A stretch of DNA of 64,000 nt from the NCBI RefSeq assembly GCF_001705435.1, contig NZ_MDEN01000069.1:806001-870000 (forward strand). Reading direction: 5' to 3'. This document shows, one piece after another, positions 8,967-17,061 of the stretch (within the stretch, counting starts at the first letter, position 1; the number at the start of each line of letters is the position of its first letter). Origin of the DNA: Pseudomonas graminis. GTDB taxonomy: Bacteria; Pseudomonadota; Gammaproteobacteria; Pseudomonadales; Pseudomonadaceae. The notes beneath the pieces are model-generated. The model had not been told where the DNA came from, made no database searches, and was given only the letters and a program-made list of their open reading frames with translations. The translations under genes and the position numbers were made by a program.

Positions 8967-9770
8967 TCAATCCCACTGCGGCGCAAGGCTGGCCGGGCTG
9001 GTCAGACGATGGCCGCGGTCCAGCTGCGCAATCTGCGCCATGTCGTCCTCGGTCAGCGTGAGGTCGACGGCTTTCAGGTTGCTTTCCAGGTTGGCGCGTT
9101 TGGTCGACGACGGAATCACCGCATAGCCCAGTTGCATGGCCCACGCCAGGGTCACTTGCGCAGGCGTCGCGTTGTGGCGGTGGGCGATCTGCTCGATCAC
9201 CGGGTCTTTCAGCACTTCGCCGTAGGCCAGGGTCATGTAGGACGTGATCTTGATCCCGTGCTGTTGAGCGAAAGCGGCCACGGTACGGTTTTGCAGGTAC
9301 GGGTGCAGTTCGATCTGGTTGGTGGCGATGTTCTCGGCACCGACCGCAGCGATGGCTTCACCCATCAGCGCCACAGTGAAGTTGGAAATGCCGATCTCGC
9401 GGGTCAGGCCTTGCTGCTTGGCTTCCAGCAGTGCGCCCATGAATTCGGCGACAGGCACCTGGCCCTTCGGCGACGGCCAGTGGATCAGCGTCAGGTCGAC
9501 GTGATCGGTTTTCAGCTTGGCCAGGCTTTCCTTAAGGCTCGGGATCAGCTTGTCGGCGGCGAAATTGTCAGTCCAGATCTTGGTGGTGATGTACAGCTCA
9601 TCACGGGACACGCCGCTTTGCTCGATGGCCTGACCGACCTCGGCTTCATTGCCGTAGATCTGCGCGGTGTCGATGACGCGATAGCCCACCTCCAGGCCGT
9701 TGCTGACCGAGTCGATGACGACCTGATCTTTCAGGCGGAAGGTGCCGAGGCCAAATGCGGGAACAGTCAT
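8967..9770 (-). CDS. dkgB: aldo/keto reductase, 2,5-diketo-D-gluconate reductase B type
   Basis: A 267-residue NADPH-dependent aldo/keto reductase with a TIM-barrel fold. The catalytic tetrad is visible as Asp34 and Tyr39 (RVIDTAQIYGNE), Lys64 (TTKIW) and His97 (LIHWPSP). The signature GISNFTVALM and the cofactor segment VIPSSTKRANLESNLKA follow. Length and motifs match DkgB, which reduces 2,5-diketo-gluconate and various aldehydes such as methylglyoxal. It appears monocistronic, and its physiological substrate cannot be decided here. Confidence 0.88.
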   Translation of the reverse strand: MTVPAFGLGTFRLKDQVVIDSVSNGLEVGYRVIDTAQIYGNEAEVGQAIEQSGVSRDELYITTKIWTDNFAADKLIPSLKESLAKLKTDHVDLTLIHWPSPKGQVPVAEFMGALLEAKQQGLTREIGISNFTVALMGEAIAAVGAENIATNQIELHPYLQNRTVAAFAQQHGIKITSYMTLAYGEVLKDPVIEQIAHRHNATPAQVTLAWAMQLGYAVIPSSTKRANLESNLKAVDLTLTEDDMAQIAQLDRGHRLTSPASLAPQWD

Positions 9771-9993
9771 GGGAAGACTCCAGAGTTCAAGGGGGAAGGG
9801 GATTAACGAAGCAGAAGCCCAGTATCCCGCGCCGGCTGGCAGGGAAAAACCACAGCGCGGGCACGGGAGTTTTGACGGGGGATCATGAATGCCATGAAGT
9901 TTCGGGCAGCGCTTGATCGTGATCGTTCAACGGGATGTGATTTCGGACGGCCTGTGGCGGTCACTCCCACAGGGTTCTGCGACCGGCTCCAGA

Positions 9994-10554
9994 TCAGACA
10001 TGCCCATCGCGTTTTACGAAATGCTTGTGCATGTCCGCCGTCAGCGCTTCCACCCGTTCGGTCAGCACCTTGGTCATTTCGGTGAGGCGCGTGTTTTGTT
10101 CCAGCAGTTCCAGCATCTGTGCGGTGTTTTGCGCCGCTCGCGCCATGCGTTCTTCATTAGCCGTTGCCAACGCCTCGCGGTGGAGCGCGTCGGCATCGGC
10201 GCTGGCCTTGTCGCGGGCAGCCTGTCGTGTTTGCGCGAGGAGAATGAGCGGCGCGGCGTAGGCCGATTGCAGGCTGAACGCCAGATTGAGCAGGATGAAC
10301 GGGTAGAGATCGAATGACACCAGCCCGCTCAGGTTGGCGCCGACCCACAGCACCACCAGAAACGTCTGGGCGCCGAGAAAGGTGGGCGTGCCGAAAAAGC
10401 GCGCAAACGCCTCGGCCTTGAGGGCGAAGGCATCGGTGCCAAAGGTCGGCGCCAGGTGGGCGTGGCGTTTGTGAAAGCGCAGATGATCTGCCGGCGCAGC
10501 GGCAGCGCTCGGTTCGGCGGGCGAGGGGACGGGCGTGGGCGTGGCAGTGGGCAT
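9994..10554 (-). CDS. DUF1003 family inner-membrane protein
   Basis: A 186-residue protein. It has a Pro/Ala/Thr-rich N-terminus (MPTATPTPVPSPAEPS), a soluble segment with ALKAEAFARFFGTP, and two hydrophobic helices around FLGAQTFLVVLWVGANL and FILLNLAFSLQSAYAAPLILL. The latter is the DUF1003 core. A long C-terminal coiled coil follows. The ATG at MPTATPT is chosen over a longer reading (MGRCFCPQ) because the extension has no family similarity. DUF1003 has no established function. Confidence 0.8.
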   Translation of the reverse strand: MPTATPTPVPSPAEPSAAAAPADHLRFHKRHAHLAPTFGTDAFALKAEAFARFFGTPTFLGAQTFLVVLWVGANLSGLVSFDLYPFILLNLAFSLQSAYAAPLILLAQTRQAARDKASADADALHREALATANEERMARAAQNTAQMLELLEQNTRLTEMTKVLTERVEALTADMHKHFVKRDGHV

Positions 10555-10656
10555 GATGCTTTCCTGAGGACAGAAACACCTGCCCACTATAGGCCCGCGC
10601 TCATTGGCGTTGTACTGAACCTCTGCTGAACCGGCGCGTGTCCCGGTTGCGCCGCG

Positions 10657-10863
10657 TCAGTCCACCGGCTCGGGGTACAGCGGTTTGGAACGCTGCATGA
10701 TGCTGGCGTAGTCGTAAACGTACTGGCGGCCAGCGTGACTGGTCATGCGCAGTCGGTCGATCAGTTGTCGCTCTTTCTTGTTCAGGTATCTCAACCCGTG
10801 GTGGTCACTGGACTTGAGGCGATCACGTTCATGGGCGTCAGGGAAAGTGATGACGTTCGTCAT
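10657..10863 (-). CDS. small conserved protein of unknown function
   Basis: A 68-residue acidic/basic mixed protein (MTNVITFPDAHERDRL...) preceded by a good ribosome-binding site (AAGGAGAT) six bases before the ATG. There is no signal peptide, membrane segment or metal motif. A KKERQLIDRLRMT stretch could be an amphipathic helix. It sits alone between the DUF1003 and Gre-like genes. The strong ribosome-binding site and Pseudomonas codon use make it a probable real gene, but no function can be inferred. Confidence 0.65.
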   Translation of the reverse strand: MTNVITFPDAHERDRLKSSDHHGLRYLNKKERQLIDRLRMTSHAGRQYVYDYASIMQRSKPLYPEPVD

Positions 10864-10986
10864 GAAATATCTCCTTGGTTAAATCCGTGTCCCCGGCTCC
10901 GTGTTCCGGGGTTCACCCTTTGTGGTGCGACTGCGCACCTTACCCACAAAAACTCGGACGCTACAACCCTGCAAATGATCAGTGGG

Positions 10987-11475
10987 TCACAGGATTTGCG
11001 TGATCTCGAGCAATTGACGGCTGCCGTTCACCACCACCTCCACCTCATCGCCATCGAACTTGCCAAGCAGGCTTTGTCCCAGTGGCGAACGTGCGGTGAT
11101 CACCGTAATCACCTGCTCTTCGACCGTGAGTTTCAGCCCCGCCGCGTCAGGCGCGAGAAACAACCGCTGTTGCGCGCCGTTGCCTGCCTGAAGGGCAATG
11201 AGGTCGCCGGTCTGAATGCCGCGCTGTTCATCGAAGGGCTTGAGCACGAGATGGCGGCAGAGGTTCAGCGACTGGCGGATTTCTTCCACACGCCGCGCCT
11301 GACCTGCGGCCAGATACGACGCCTCCAGCCCGAGGGTGTCGTACTTGTTCTCGGCGATGTTCTCTTCGTGGGTCGCGGTTTCGTACGCCGTTTGCGCAGC
11401 ACGCACGGCCACATCGAGGTCGACCTGCAGTTTCTCGACGATGCACTGCAGGACGGTTTGCTTGTTCACGGGCAT
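10987..11475 (-). CDS. GreA/GreB-family elongation-factor-like protein
   Basis: A 162-residue protein with the two-part Gre layout. The N-terminal helical hairpin (about 1-75) includes the family block ATHEENIAENKYDTLGLEAS. The C-terminal FKBP-like domain (about 85-160) includes SPLGQSLLGKFDGDEVEV. Gre factors enter the RNA polymerase secondary channel and stimulate transcript cleavage using acidic residues at the hairpin tip. HEENIAEN gives acidic residues here, but the tip differs from classical GreA, so cleavage activity is not assured. No clear ribosome-binding site precedes this ATG; a longer start up to 11544 would overlap the neighbouring gene end. Confidence 0.75.
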   Translation of the reverse strand: MPVNKQTVLQCIVEKLQVDLDVAVRAAQTAYETATHEENIAENKYDTLGLEASYLAAGQARRVEEIRQSLNLCRHLVLKPFDEQRGIQTGDLIALQAGNGAQQRLFLAPDAAGLKLTVEEQVITVITARSPLGQSLLGKFDGDEVEVVVNGSRQLLEITQIL

Positions 11476-11515
11476 GGCGTATTCGGTGGCATGGAATGGC
11501 TCGACAAAAAGGGAT

Positions 11516-11911
11516 TCAACCGCAGAACTGATAGACGCTCGCACGGCTTTTCTCGCTGGGCGCGGTCTGGTTCTGCTGCATCCAGAACTGACATTTCGGG
11601 CCGTTGAAGCTGCGTTGCCGCTCCGCCTGCTCAGCCTCCTGGGTCTGCCGCGTTTCGCTGTCGCGCAGAATCTGCCGGTACTGATCGAACATCGGGTTAT
11701 CAGTTTCGGGTTTTGGTCTGGCCGCGGGCGGGGCAGTTATCTGCGCCGCGGCATTGTTCAGTGCCTGGGTCTGCTCGGCGGGGAGCAGTTTATAGATCAG
11801 CCACAGGCTTAGCAGGACAGCGAGAACCCCCAGCCAGATGCCGGCGGCAATCGACAGGATCAGCTTGAGGGGGCGCAGCGTGACGGACAGTTCGCGTGGG
11901 TTGACGTACAT
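11516..11911 (-). CDS. conserved membrane-anchored protein of unknown function
   Basis: A 131-residue protein with one strong N-terminal transmembrane helix at about residues 16-40 (LKLILSIAAGIWLGVLAVLL). It then has a Gln/Ala/Pro-rich linker and a C-terminal stretch with two cysteines (KCQFWMQQ and YQFCG at the extreme end) that could form a periplasmic disulfide. The ATG is chosen because GGAG lies seven bases upstream; longer readings run into non-coding sequence before earP. It is divergent from earP. No known domain is recognised. Confidence 0.6.
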   Translation of the reverse strand: MYVNPRELSVTLRPLKLILSIAAGIWLGVLAVLLSLWLIYKLLPAEQTQALNNAAAQITAPPAARPKPETDNPMFDQYRQILRDSETRQTQEAEQAERQRSFNGPKCQFWMQQNQTAPSEKSRASVYQFCG

Positions 11912-12034
11912 GACAGACTCCAGACTTGTATGCATGTGGCCAGCAGTGGCGGCGATTGTCGCACGACCGGGGCTGGCGATTCTGCGCCGCAATGACGGAC
12001 AATCGGTTTTTTTGAACATCCTCAGGGAGCCCGG

Positions 12035-13180
12035 ATGAAAGCCTCTTGGGATATTTTCTGTAGCGTTGTCGATAATTTCGGCGACGTCGGCGTGACCTTT
12101 CGCCTGGCCCGACAACTGGTCGCCGAACACGACCTGCAGGTTCGCCTCTGGATCGATGACCTGAACGCCTTCGCCCGGCTGTGCCCGGGTGCCGATCCCC
12201 TGGCTGATCAGCAAATGCAGGATGGCGTTATCGTCTGTCGCTGGCCAGCGGAATGGCCCAAAACCTGGCAGCCGTTGCAGCTGCCGCACGTCGTGGTCGA
12301 GGCCTTTGCCTGTCGCCTGCCACCGGACTACATCGACGCCATGCTCGGGGCAGAGAAACGGCCGCTGTGGTTCAACCTCGAGTACCTGAGCGCCGAAGAC
12401 TGGGTGTCGGGCTGCCACGGCCTGCCGTCGATCCAGTCTTCGGGCCTGCGCAAGTACTTCTTTTTCCCCGGATTCACCGCGAAGACCGGCGGGTTGTTGC
12501 GTGAAGCCGGCTTGATCGAAAAGCGCCAGGCGTTTCAGGCCAATCCCGCCGCACGCCAATCCTTCCTCCAGCGCCTGAACATCGCGCCCCACGCCGATGC
12601 GCGGCTGATGTCACTGTTTGCCTACGAACACGCCGGGCTCGGCAGCTGGCTGGATTGCCTGGCCCAGGCTGATCGCACTACCCATTTGCTGGTGCCTGAG
12701 GGCCGCATTCTGGGCGACGTTCAGCGCTGGTTGGGCGTGGATGAATTGACGGCGGGCGCCGTGCATGCGCGCGATGCCCTGACCATTCAGGTGCTGCCGT
12801 TCGTGCATCAGCAAGACTACGATTCGCTGTTGTGGTGCTGTGATTTCAACGTGGTGCGCGGTGAGGACTCCTTCGTCCGCGCGCAATGGGCGGGGCGGCC
12901 GCTGATCTGGCACATCTACGAGCAGGATGACGACGCCCACTGGGCCAAGCTCGATGCGTTTCTGGAGCTGTATCGGGTGGGGTTGTCGGAGGCTGCAGGG
13001 CAGGCGCTGACCGAAGTCTGGCGCAGCTGGAATGGCGGAACAGCCATGACTCAGGGCTGGAATGCGCTGGAGCAGCACACCGATGAACTCGCCGCCCATG
13101 CCCGGCGCTGGTGTCTGGAACAGGCCTTGCAGGAGGATCTGACGACTGCGCTGGTAAGGTTTTACCAAAGTTGGATATGA
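12035..13180 (+). CDS. earP: EF-P arginine rhamnosyltransferase EarP
   Basis: A 381-residue DUF2331 glycosyltransferase that uses dTDP-L-rhamnose to modify Arg32 of elongation factor P, which EF-P needs to rescue ribosomes stalled at polyproline. The N-terminal motif VVDNFGDVGVTFRLARQL carries the acidic residues Asp13 and Asp17 known to matter in the family. The motif RGEDS at 275-279 in the C-terminal nucleotide-sugar domain carries another conserved acidic residue. A good ribosome-binding site (GGGAGCC) precedes the ATG. Its target efp lies immediately downstream, the standard gene pair. Confidence 0.95.
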   Translation: MKASWDIFCSVVDNFGDVGVTFRLARQLVAEHDLQVRLWIDDLNAFARLCPGADPLADQQMQDGVIVCRWPAEWPKTWQPLQLPHVVVEAFACRLPPDYIDAMLGAEKRPLWFNLEYLSAEDWVSGCHGLPSIQSSGLRKYFFFPGFTAKTGGLLREAGLIEKRQAFQANPAARQSFLQRLNIAPHADARLMSLFAYEHAGLGSWLDCLAQADRTTHLLVPEGRILGDVQRWLGVDELTAGAVHARDALTIQVLPFVHQQDYDSLLWCCDFNVVRGEDSFVRAQWAGRPLIWHIYEQDDDAHWAKLDAFLELYRVGLSEAAGQALTEVWRSWNGGTAMTQGWNALEQHTDELAAHARRWCLEQALQEDLTTALVRFYQSWI

Positions 13181-13196
13181 TACGCGGCCTTGTATT

Positions 13197-13233
13197 AAGC
13201 CCTGTACGAAAAGTGGCTTTTCGTACAGGGCTT
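13197..13233 (+). promoter_or_regulatory. perfect 17-bp hairpin between earP and efp
   Basis: Arms 13197-13213 (AAGCCCTGTACGAAAAG) and 13217-13233 are exact reverse complements with a three-base loop (TGG). No T-run follows, so it is not a standard Rho-independent terminator. It lies 35 bases before the efp start codon and could set processing, stability or attenuation between the two genes. Confidence 0.7.
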
Positions 13234-13267
13234 AGAAAGATCTTTCATCCAAATTCGGATACTCGTA

Positions 13268-13837
13268 ATGAAAACTGGCAAAGAGCTTAAACCCGGTACC
13301 GTGATCAAGCTGGAAAACGATCCTTGGCTGGTTCAGAAAGCTGAATTCACCAAGTCGGGCCGTAACAGCGCGATCATGAAAACCAAGCTGAAGAACCTGC
13401 TGACCGGCTACAAGACTGAAATCGTCTACAGCGCCGACGACAAGCTGGACGACGTGATCCTGGACCGTAAAGAAGCCACGCTGTCTTTCATCAGCGGCGA
13501 CACTTACACGTTCATGGACACCACCGACTACACCATGTACGAGCTGAACGCCGAAGACATCGAAGCCGTTCTGCCATTCGTTGAAGAAGGCATGACCGAC
13601 GTCTGCGAAGCGATCTTCTTCGAAGAGCGTCTGGTTTCCGTAGAGCTGCCGACCACCATCGTGCGCACCGTTGACTACACCGAAGGTTCGGCTCGTGGCG
13701 ACACCTCGGGCAAGGTCATGAAGCCGGCCAAACTGGCCAACGGCACCGAGCTGCAGGTGGCTGACTTCATCGAAATCGGTGACAAGATCGAAATCGACAC
13801 CCGCGAAGGCGGTTCCTACAAAGGCCGTGCCAAATAA
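13268..13837 (+). CDS. efp: elongation factor P
   Basis: A 189-residue translation factor with the usual three beta-barrel domains. It binds between the ribosomal P and E sites and promotes peptide bonds at consecutive prolines. Arg32 in the loop TKSGRNSA is the residue rhamnosylated by EarP, marking this as the arginine type rather than the lysine/EpmA type. Arg32 agrees with the earP gene just upstream. The Shine-Dalgarno sequence before the ATG is weak (GGATACTCGTA), which is notable for a highly expressed protein. A clear intrinsic terminator follows. Confidence 0.97.
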   Translation: MKTGKELKPGTVIKLENDPWLVQKAEFTKSGRNSAIMKTKLKNLLTGYKTEIVYSADDKLDDVILDRKEATLSFISGDTYTFMDTTDYTMYELNAEDIEAVLPFVEEGMTDVCEAIFFEERLVSVELPTTIVRTVDYTEGSARGDTSGKVMKPAKLANGTELQVADFIEIGDKIEIDTREGGSYKGRAK

Positions 13838-13880
13838 GCACAGTTTTTGTAATGCCGGTGATGTAACGCCGGACACGAGA

Positions 13881-13908
13881 AAGCCCGACCCTCGAGTCGG
13901 GCTTTTTT
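13881..13908 (+). terminator. Rho-independent terminator of efp
   Basis: A 7-bp GC stem (GCCCGAC at 13883-13889, GTCGGGC at 13896-13902) with a six-base loop is followed by six T residues. It lies about 45 bases after the efp stop codon. Confidence 0.9.
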
Positions 13909-13939
13909 GTGGGCGCCGAGTTGACGCCCGCTGACGCAT

Positions 13940-14959
13940 TTACTTCAGATGAGCCTTGAGTTCTTGCGAAGCCTGCAGCATTGCCGAGCGCACTTCCGGC
14001 ACTTGGCTGATCACGTTCAAAAGCCCGTAATCGTGAATCATGCCGTTGTAACGTACCGCCGTCACCGGCACACCGGCCTGGTCCAGCTTGCGGGCGTAGG
14101 CTTCACCTTCGTCGCGCAGCACGTCAGCCCCTGCGGTTTGCACCAGGGCAGGCGGCAGACCTTTCAGCTGCTCGGTCGTGGCCCGCAGCGGTGAGGCATA
14201 GATCTCGGCGCGCTGTTTCGGATCGGTGGTGTAGTTGTCCCAGAACCACTTCATCATGTTGCGGGTGAGGAAGTGACCCTCGGCAAACTGATCGTACGAA
14301 CCGGTATCGAAGTTGGCGTCAGTCACCGGCCACAACAGCACCTGGTAACGGATGGCCGGCGTGCCTTTGTCTTTGGCCATCAGGCTGACAACCGTTGCCA
14401 TGTTGCCGCCGACGCTGTTGCCCGCCACCGCCAGACGCTTGCCGTCGACGTTGATTTCCTTGCCATGCTCGGCGACCCACTTGGTCGCCGCATAGGCTTG
14501 GTTGATCGCCGTCGGGTAGTGGGCTTCAGGTGATGGGGTGTAGTTGACGAACACCGCCACTGCCCCCGAACCCTCGACCAGATCCCGCACCAGACGTTCG
14601 TGGGTCGGGTAATCGCCGAGCACCCAGCCGCCGCCGTGGAAATACATGAACACCGGCAAGGTGCCTTTGACGCCGGCCGGACGAACGATCGTCAGGCTGA
14701 TGTCTTGGCCATCCACCGAAATGGTCTTCTGGCTGACATCGGCCTTGGGCAGGGTCAACTTGACCCCGGCCTGGGCACCGGTCAGGACGGCGCGGGCATC
14801 TTTGGGCGAAAGCTGTTCGATCGGCTTGCCGCTTCCGGAATTCAGCGCGTCCAGAAACGCCTGCGTGTTGTGCTCGACGCCCGTATCGGTCGCAGCAAAA
14901 GCGTTGCCGATGGACAGTGCGAGGAGCGAGCCAGCCAGAATCTTGCCAAACGTGTTCAT
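13940..14959 (-). CDS. secreted alpha/beta hydrolase, hormone-sensitive-lipase type
   Basis: A 339-residue esterase/lipase-like protein with a signal peptide (MNTFGKILAGSLLALSIGNAFA), so it is probably periplasmic or secreted. The HSL-family oxyanion-hole motif HGGGW is at 108-112, the nucleophile elbow is GNSVGGN with Ser182, a candidate acid is Asp in GADVLRDEG, and the candidate histidine is in GMIHDYG. The start at MNTFGK is supported by the signal peptide. The substrate is unknown; family members cleave short-chain esters. It lies just upstream of ohr on the same strand, but with no sign of shared function. Confidence 0.88.
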   Translation of the reverse strand: MNTFGKILAGSLLALSIGNAFAATDTGVEHNTQAFLDALNSGSGKPIEQLSPKDARAVLTGAQAGVKLTLPKADVSQKTISVDGQDISLTIVRPAGVKGTLPVFMYFHGGGWVLGDYPTHERLVRDLVEGSGAVAVFVNYTPSPEAHYPTAINQAYAATKWVAEHGKEINVDGKRLAVAGNSVGGNMATVVSLMAKDKGTPAIRYQVLLWPVTDANFDTGSYDQFAEGHFLTRNMMKWFWDNYTTDPKQRAEIYASPLRATTEQLKGLPPALVQTAGADVLRDEGEAYARKLDQAGVPVTAVRYNGMIHDYGLLNVISQVPEVRSAMLQASQELKAHLK

Positions 14960-15010
14960 GTTCTTCTCCCGGTCAGACGAGGGTTGGAGGCGAGGCCTTA
15001 CGCCAGGTTT

Positions 15011-15430
15011 TTACACAGTCACGTGCAGACGAACGTCGACGTTGCCGCGTGTGGCGTTGGAGTAAGGGCAGACTTGGTGGGCTGCATCGACCAGCGCCTG
15101 GGCTTCGGCTTGTTCAAGGCCCGGCAGGCTGATGTGCAGGTCGATGTCCAGACCGAAACCGCCAGGGATCTGGCCGATGCCGACGTGGGCAGTGATCGAC
15201 GCGTCAGCCGGGATGGTTTTCTTGCTCTGGCCGGCGACGAATTTCAGTGCGCCGATGAAGCAGGCCGAGTAGCCGGCAGCAAACAGTTGCTCTGGGTTGG
15301 TGGCTTCGCCGCCAGCGCCGCCCAGTTCTTTCGGGGTGGCCAGTTTGACGTCGAGAATTTTGTTGTCGGAAACAGCGCGGCCATCACGGCCACCGGTTGC
15401 GGTTGCGACTGCAGTGTAGAGCGCTTGCAT
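15011..15430 (-). CDS. ohr: organic hydroperoxide resistance peroxiredoxin Ohr
   Basis: A 139-residue OsmC/Ohr-family thiol peroxidase that reduces fatty-acid and other organic hydroperoxides using lipoyl-protein electrons. The two catalytic cysteines are Cys57 in the buried SACF motif and Cys121 in VCPYS. The N-terminal GGRDGRA motif supplies the conserved arginine region, and LGGAGGEATNPEQLFAAGYSACF is the canonical Ohr block. Same strand as its MarR-type regulator ohrR upstream, separated by a promoter region with repeated operator-like sequences. Confidence 0.95.
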   Translation of the reverse strand: MQALYTAVATATGGRDGRAVSDNKILDVKLATPKELGGAGGEATNPEQLFAAGYSACFIGALKFVAGQSKKTIPADASITAHVGIGQIPGGFGLDIDLHISLPGLEQAEAQALVDAAHQVCPYSNATRGNVDVRLHVTV

Positions 15431-15484
15431 GGTAATTCCTCACGTGCTGATGGGTTGAATAGCGTTGAATGAATCAGGGTCTGC

Positions 15485-15562
15485 TTTGCGCTAAAGTTTT
15501 GTGCGCTAAGCAAGTGAAGTGAAATGTACTGCGCCAATGTTTAGTGCGCAAGATAAATTTTC
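15485..15562. promoter_or_regulatory. candidate OhrR operator cluster upstream of ohr
   Basis: Three related sites occur: TTTGCGCTAAA at 15485-15495, TTGTGCGCTAA at 15499-15509, and TTTAGTGCGCAAGATAAATT starting at 15540. The first two are inverted relative to the third. A close match to the third also lies just upstream of ohrR, as expected if OhrR represses both genes. Confidence 0.55.
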
Positions 15563-15596
15563 GGGATTTTTGAGGTGAGTGGATGAAGGGGGCTGA

Positions 15597-16070
15597 TCAG
15601 AGGCTCTCGAGCAGATTCCCGCGCAGGGCCAGTAGGTCTTTCTGCAGGGCTTTGAGCTGCTCAAGGTTGATGCCGCTGGCGGCGAGAATGCATTGCGGAA
15701 CGCTCTGGGCCTTTGTGTGCAACGCCTTCCCTTGGTCGGTCAGGGTCAGCAGCACGACGCGTTCATCTTCCTTGCTGCGGGTCCGGCGGATCAGGCCTTC
15801 GGCTTCCAGTCGTTTCAGCAGCGGCGTCAGCGAGCCCGGATCGGTCAGCAGGCGCGTGCTCACTTCTCCGACGGTCAGGCCGTCGCGCTCCCACAACACC
15901 AGCATCGCCAGGTATTGCGGGTAGGTCAGGTTCAGCGCCTGCAGCAGCGGCTTGTACACCTTGGTCATCATCAGCGACGTCGAGTACAGGGCGAAACACA
16001 GCTGGTTGTCCAGCAGCAGCGCGTCGCAGCTGCCAGCGCCAGCCTTTTGGGATGGCTCGTTGGCGTTCAT
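15597..16070 (-). CDS. ohrR: MarR-family peroxide-sensing repressor OhrR
   Basis: A 157-residue winged-helix repressor. Cys25 in DNQLCFALYSTS is the conserved peroxide-sensing cysteine of OhrR proteins, and another Cys at position 15 lies just before it. The tyrosines that contact it in family structures are consistent with ALYSTS and KVYKPLLQALNLTYPQY. The DNA-binding region runs from VGEVSTRLLTDPGSLTPLLKRLEAEGLI to the wing DERVVLLTLT. Oxidation by organic hydroperoxide should release ohr. The promoter carries a candidate operator, suggesting autoregulation. Confidence 0.93.
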   Translation of the reverse strand: MNANEPSQKAGAGSCDALLLDNQLCFALYSTSLMMTKVYKPLLQALNLTYPQYLAMLVLWERDGLTVGEVSTRLLTDPGSLTPLLKRLEAEGLIRRTRSKEDERVVLLTLTDQGKALHTKAQSVPQCILAASGINLEQLKALQKDLLALRGNLLESL

Positions 16071-16119
16071 GGGTGTCCCTCGCTCGGTCAGTAGTGGTCG
16101 GTAATTTAGTACCCAGATG

Positions 16120-16140
16120 TTTAATGCACCAGATAATTTC
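16120..16140. promoter_or_regulatory. candidate OhrR operator upstream of ohrR
   Basis: TTTAATGCACCAGATAATTT matches the ohr-proximal site TTTAGTGCGCAAGATAAATT at most positions. It lies about 50 bases before the ohrR start codon. Confidence 0.5.
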
Positions 16141-16292
16141 GGTAATGGCTGGGCGTGTAGCTTTCTATCGATCGGCGGCAGGCGCCGACAATGCTGTGAA
16201 TCGGTGGTACACCCTGGAGATCGTCAACGCGGATTTCCTCGACGGCGCTGACTGCGTAGCATGCGCGCTGAAATCGGATCAGAGGAACGCCC

Positions 16293-17042
16293 GTGATTGT
16301 CGACGTATTGATGTACCTGCTGCTGGGCGCCGCCATGGGCACACTGGGTGGACTGTTCGGCATTGGCGGCGGGCTGGTCGCCATTCCCGCGCTGGGCGTG
16401 TTGTTCGGGCTCGATCAGCAACTGGCCCAGGGCACGGCGTTGTTGATGGTGCTGCCCAACGTGCTGCTGGCGCTGTGGCGTTACAACCAGCGCAATCGGG
16501 TGTCGGTGCGCCATGCGCTGATGCTCATCGTGCCCAGTTTCACGATGTCCTGGCTGACCTCACTGTGGGCGGTGCGCGTTGACCCGCAAAGCATGCGCCT
16601 GGGCTTCGTCGGGTTTCTCATCGTGCTGACGCTGTTCAACCTGATCCAGATGGTCTGGCGCAAGGGCACTGCAGGCGCCCAATTGCGCCACACCCGATGG
16701 TTGTGGCTGCTGGGCGTGGGCTCGGGCGTCACCGCCGGGCTGTTCGGCGTCGGCGGCGGGGTGATCGCGACACCCATTCTGACCGGCCTGTTTGGCGCAA
16801 CGCAGGTGGCGGCTCAGGGCCTGGCGCTGGCACTGGCGGCGCCGAGCACCACGATTACCCTGGCCACTTACGCCTTGCACGGGCACGTCGACTGGCTGAT
16901 GGGCATTCCCCTGGCCATCGGCGGGCTGGCCAGCATCAGCTGGGGCGTCGCCTTGGCGCACAGTTTGCCGGAGCGTACGTTGCGCTCGCTGTTCTGCGGC
17001 TTTCTGGTGATCTGCGCGATCATGCTGTGCTTCAAGCTGTGA
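16293..17042 (+). CDS. TSUP/TauE-SafE family membrane transporter
   Basis: A 249-residue polytopic membrane protein with the internal repeat typical of the TauE/SafE (TSUP) family. The motif GTLGGLFGIGGGLVAIPALG at about 17-36 is echoed by GVTAGLFGVGGGVIATPILT in the second half. About seven to eight hydrophobic helices are evident. The family exports sulfite, sulfoacetate or other anions; the substrate here is not indicated. The start is a GTG preceded by AGAGGAAC. It converges on the LysR-type gene with a 19-base gap. Confidence 0.88.
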   Translation: MIVDVLMYLLLGAAMGTLGGLFGIGGGLVAIPALGVLFGLDQQLAQGTALLMVLPNVLLALWRYNQRNRVSVRHALMLIVPSFTMSWLTSLWAVRVDPQSMRLGFVGFLIVLTLFNLIQMVWRKGTAGAQLRHTRWLWLLGVGSGVTAGLFGVGGGVIATPILTGLFGATQVAAQGLALALAAPSTTITLATYALHGHVDWLMGIPLAIGGLASISWGVALAHSLPERTLRSLFCGFLVICAIMLCFKL

Positions 17043-17061
17043 TCTAACAGCATGAGTCTTT

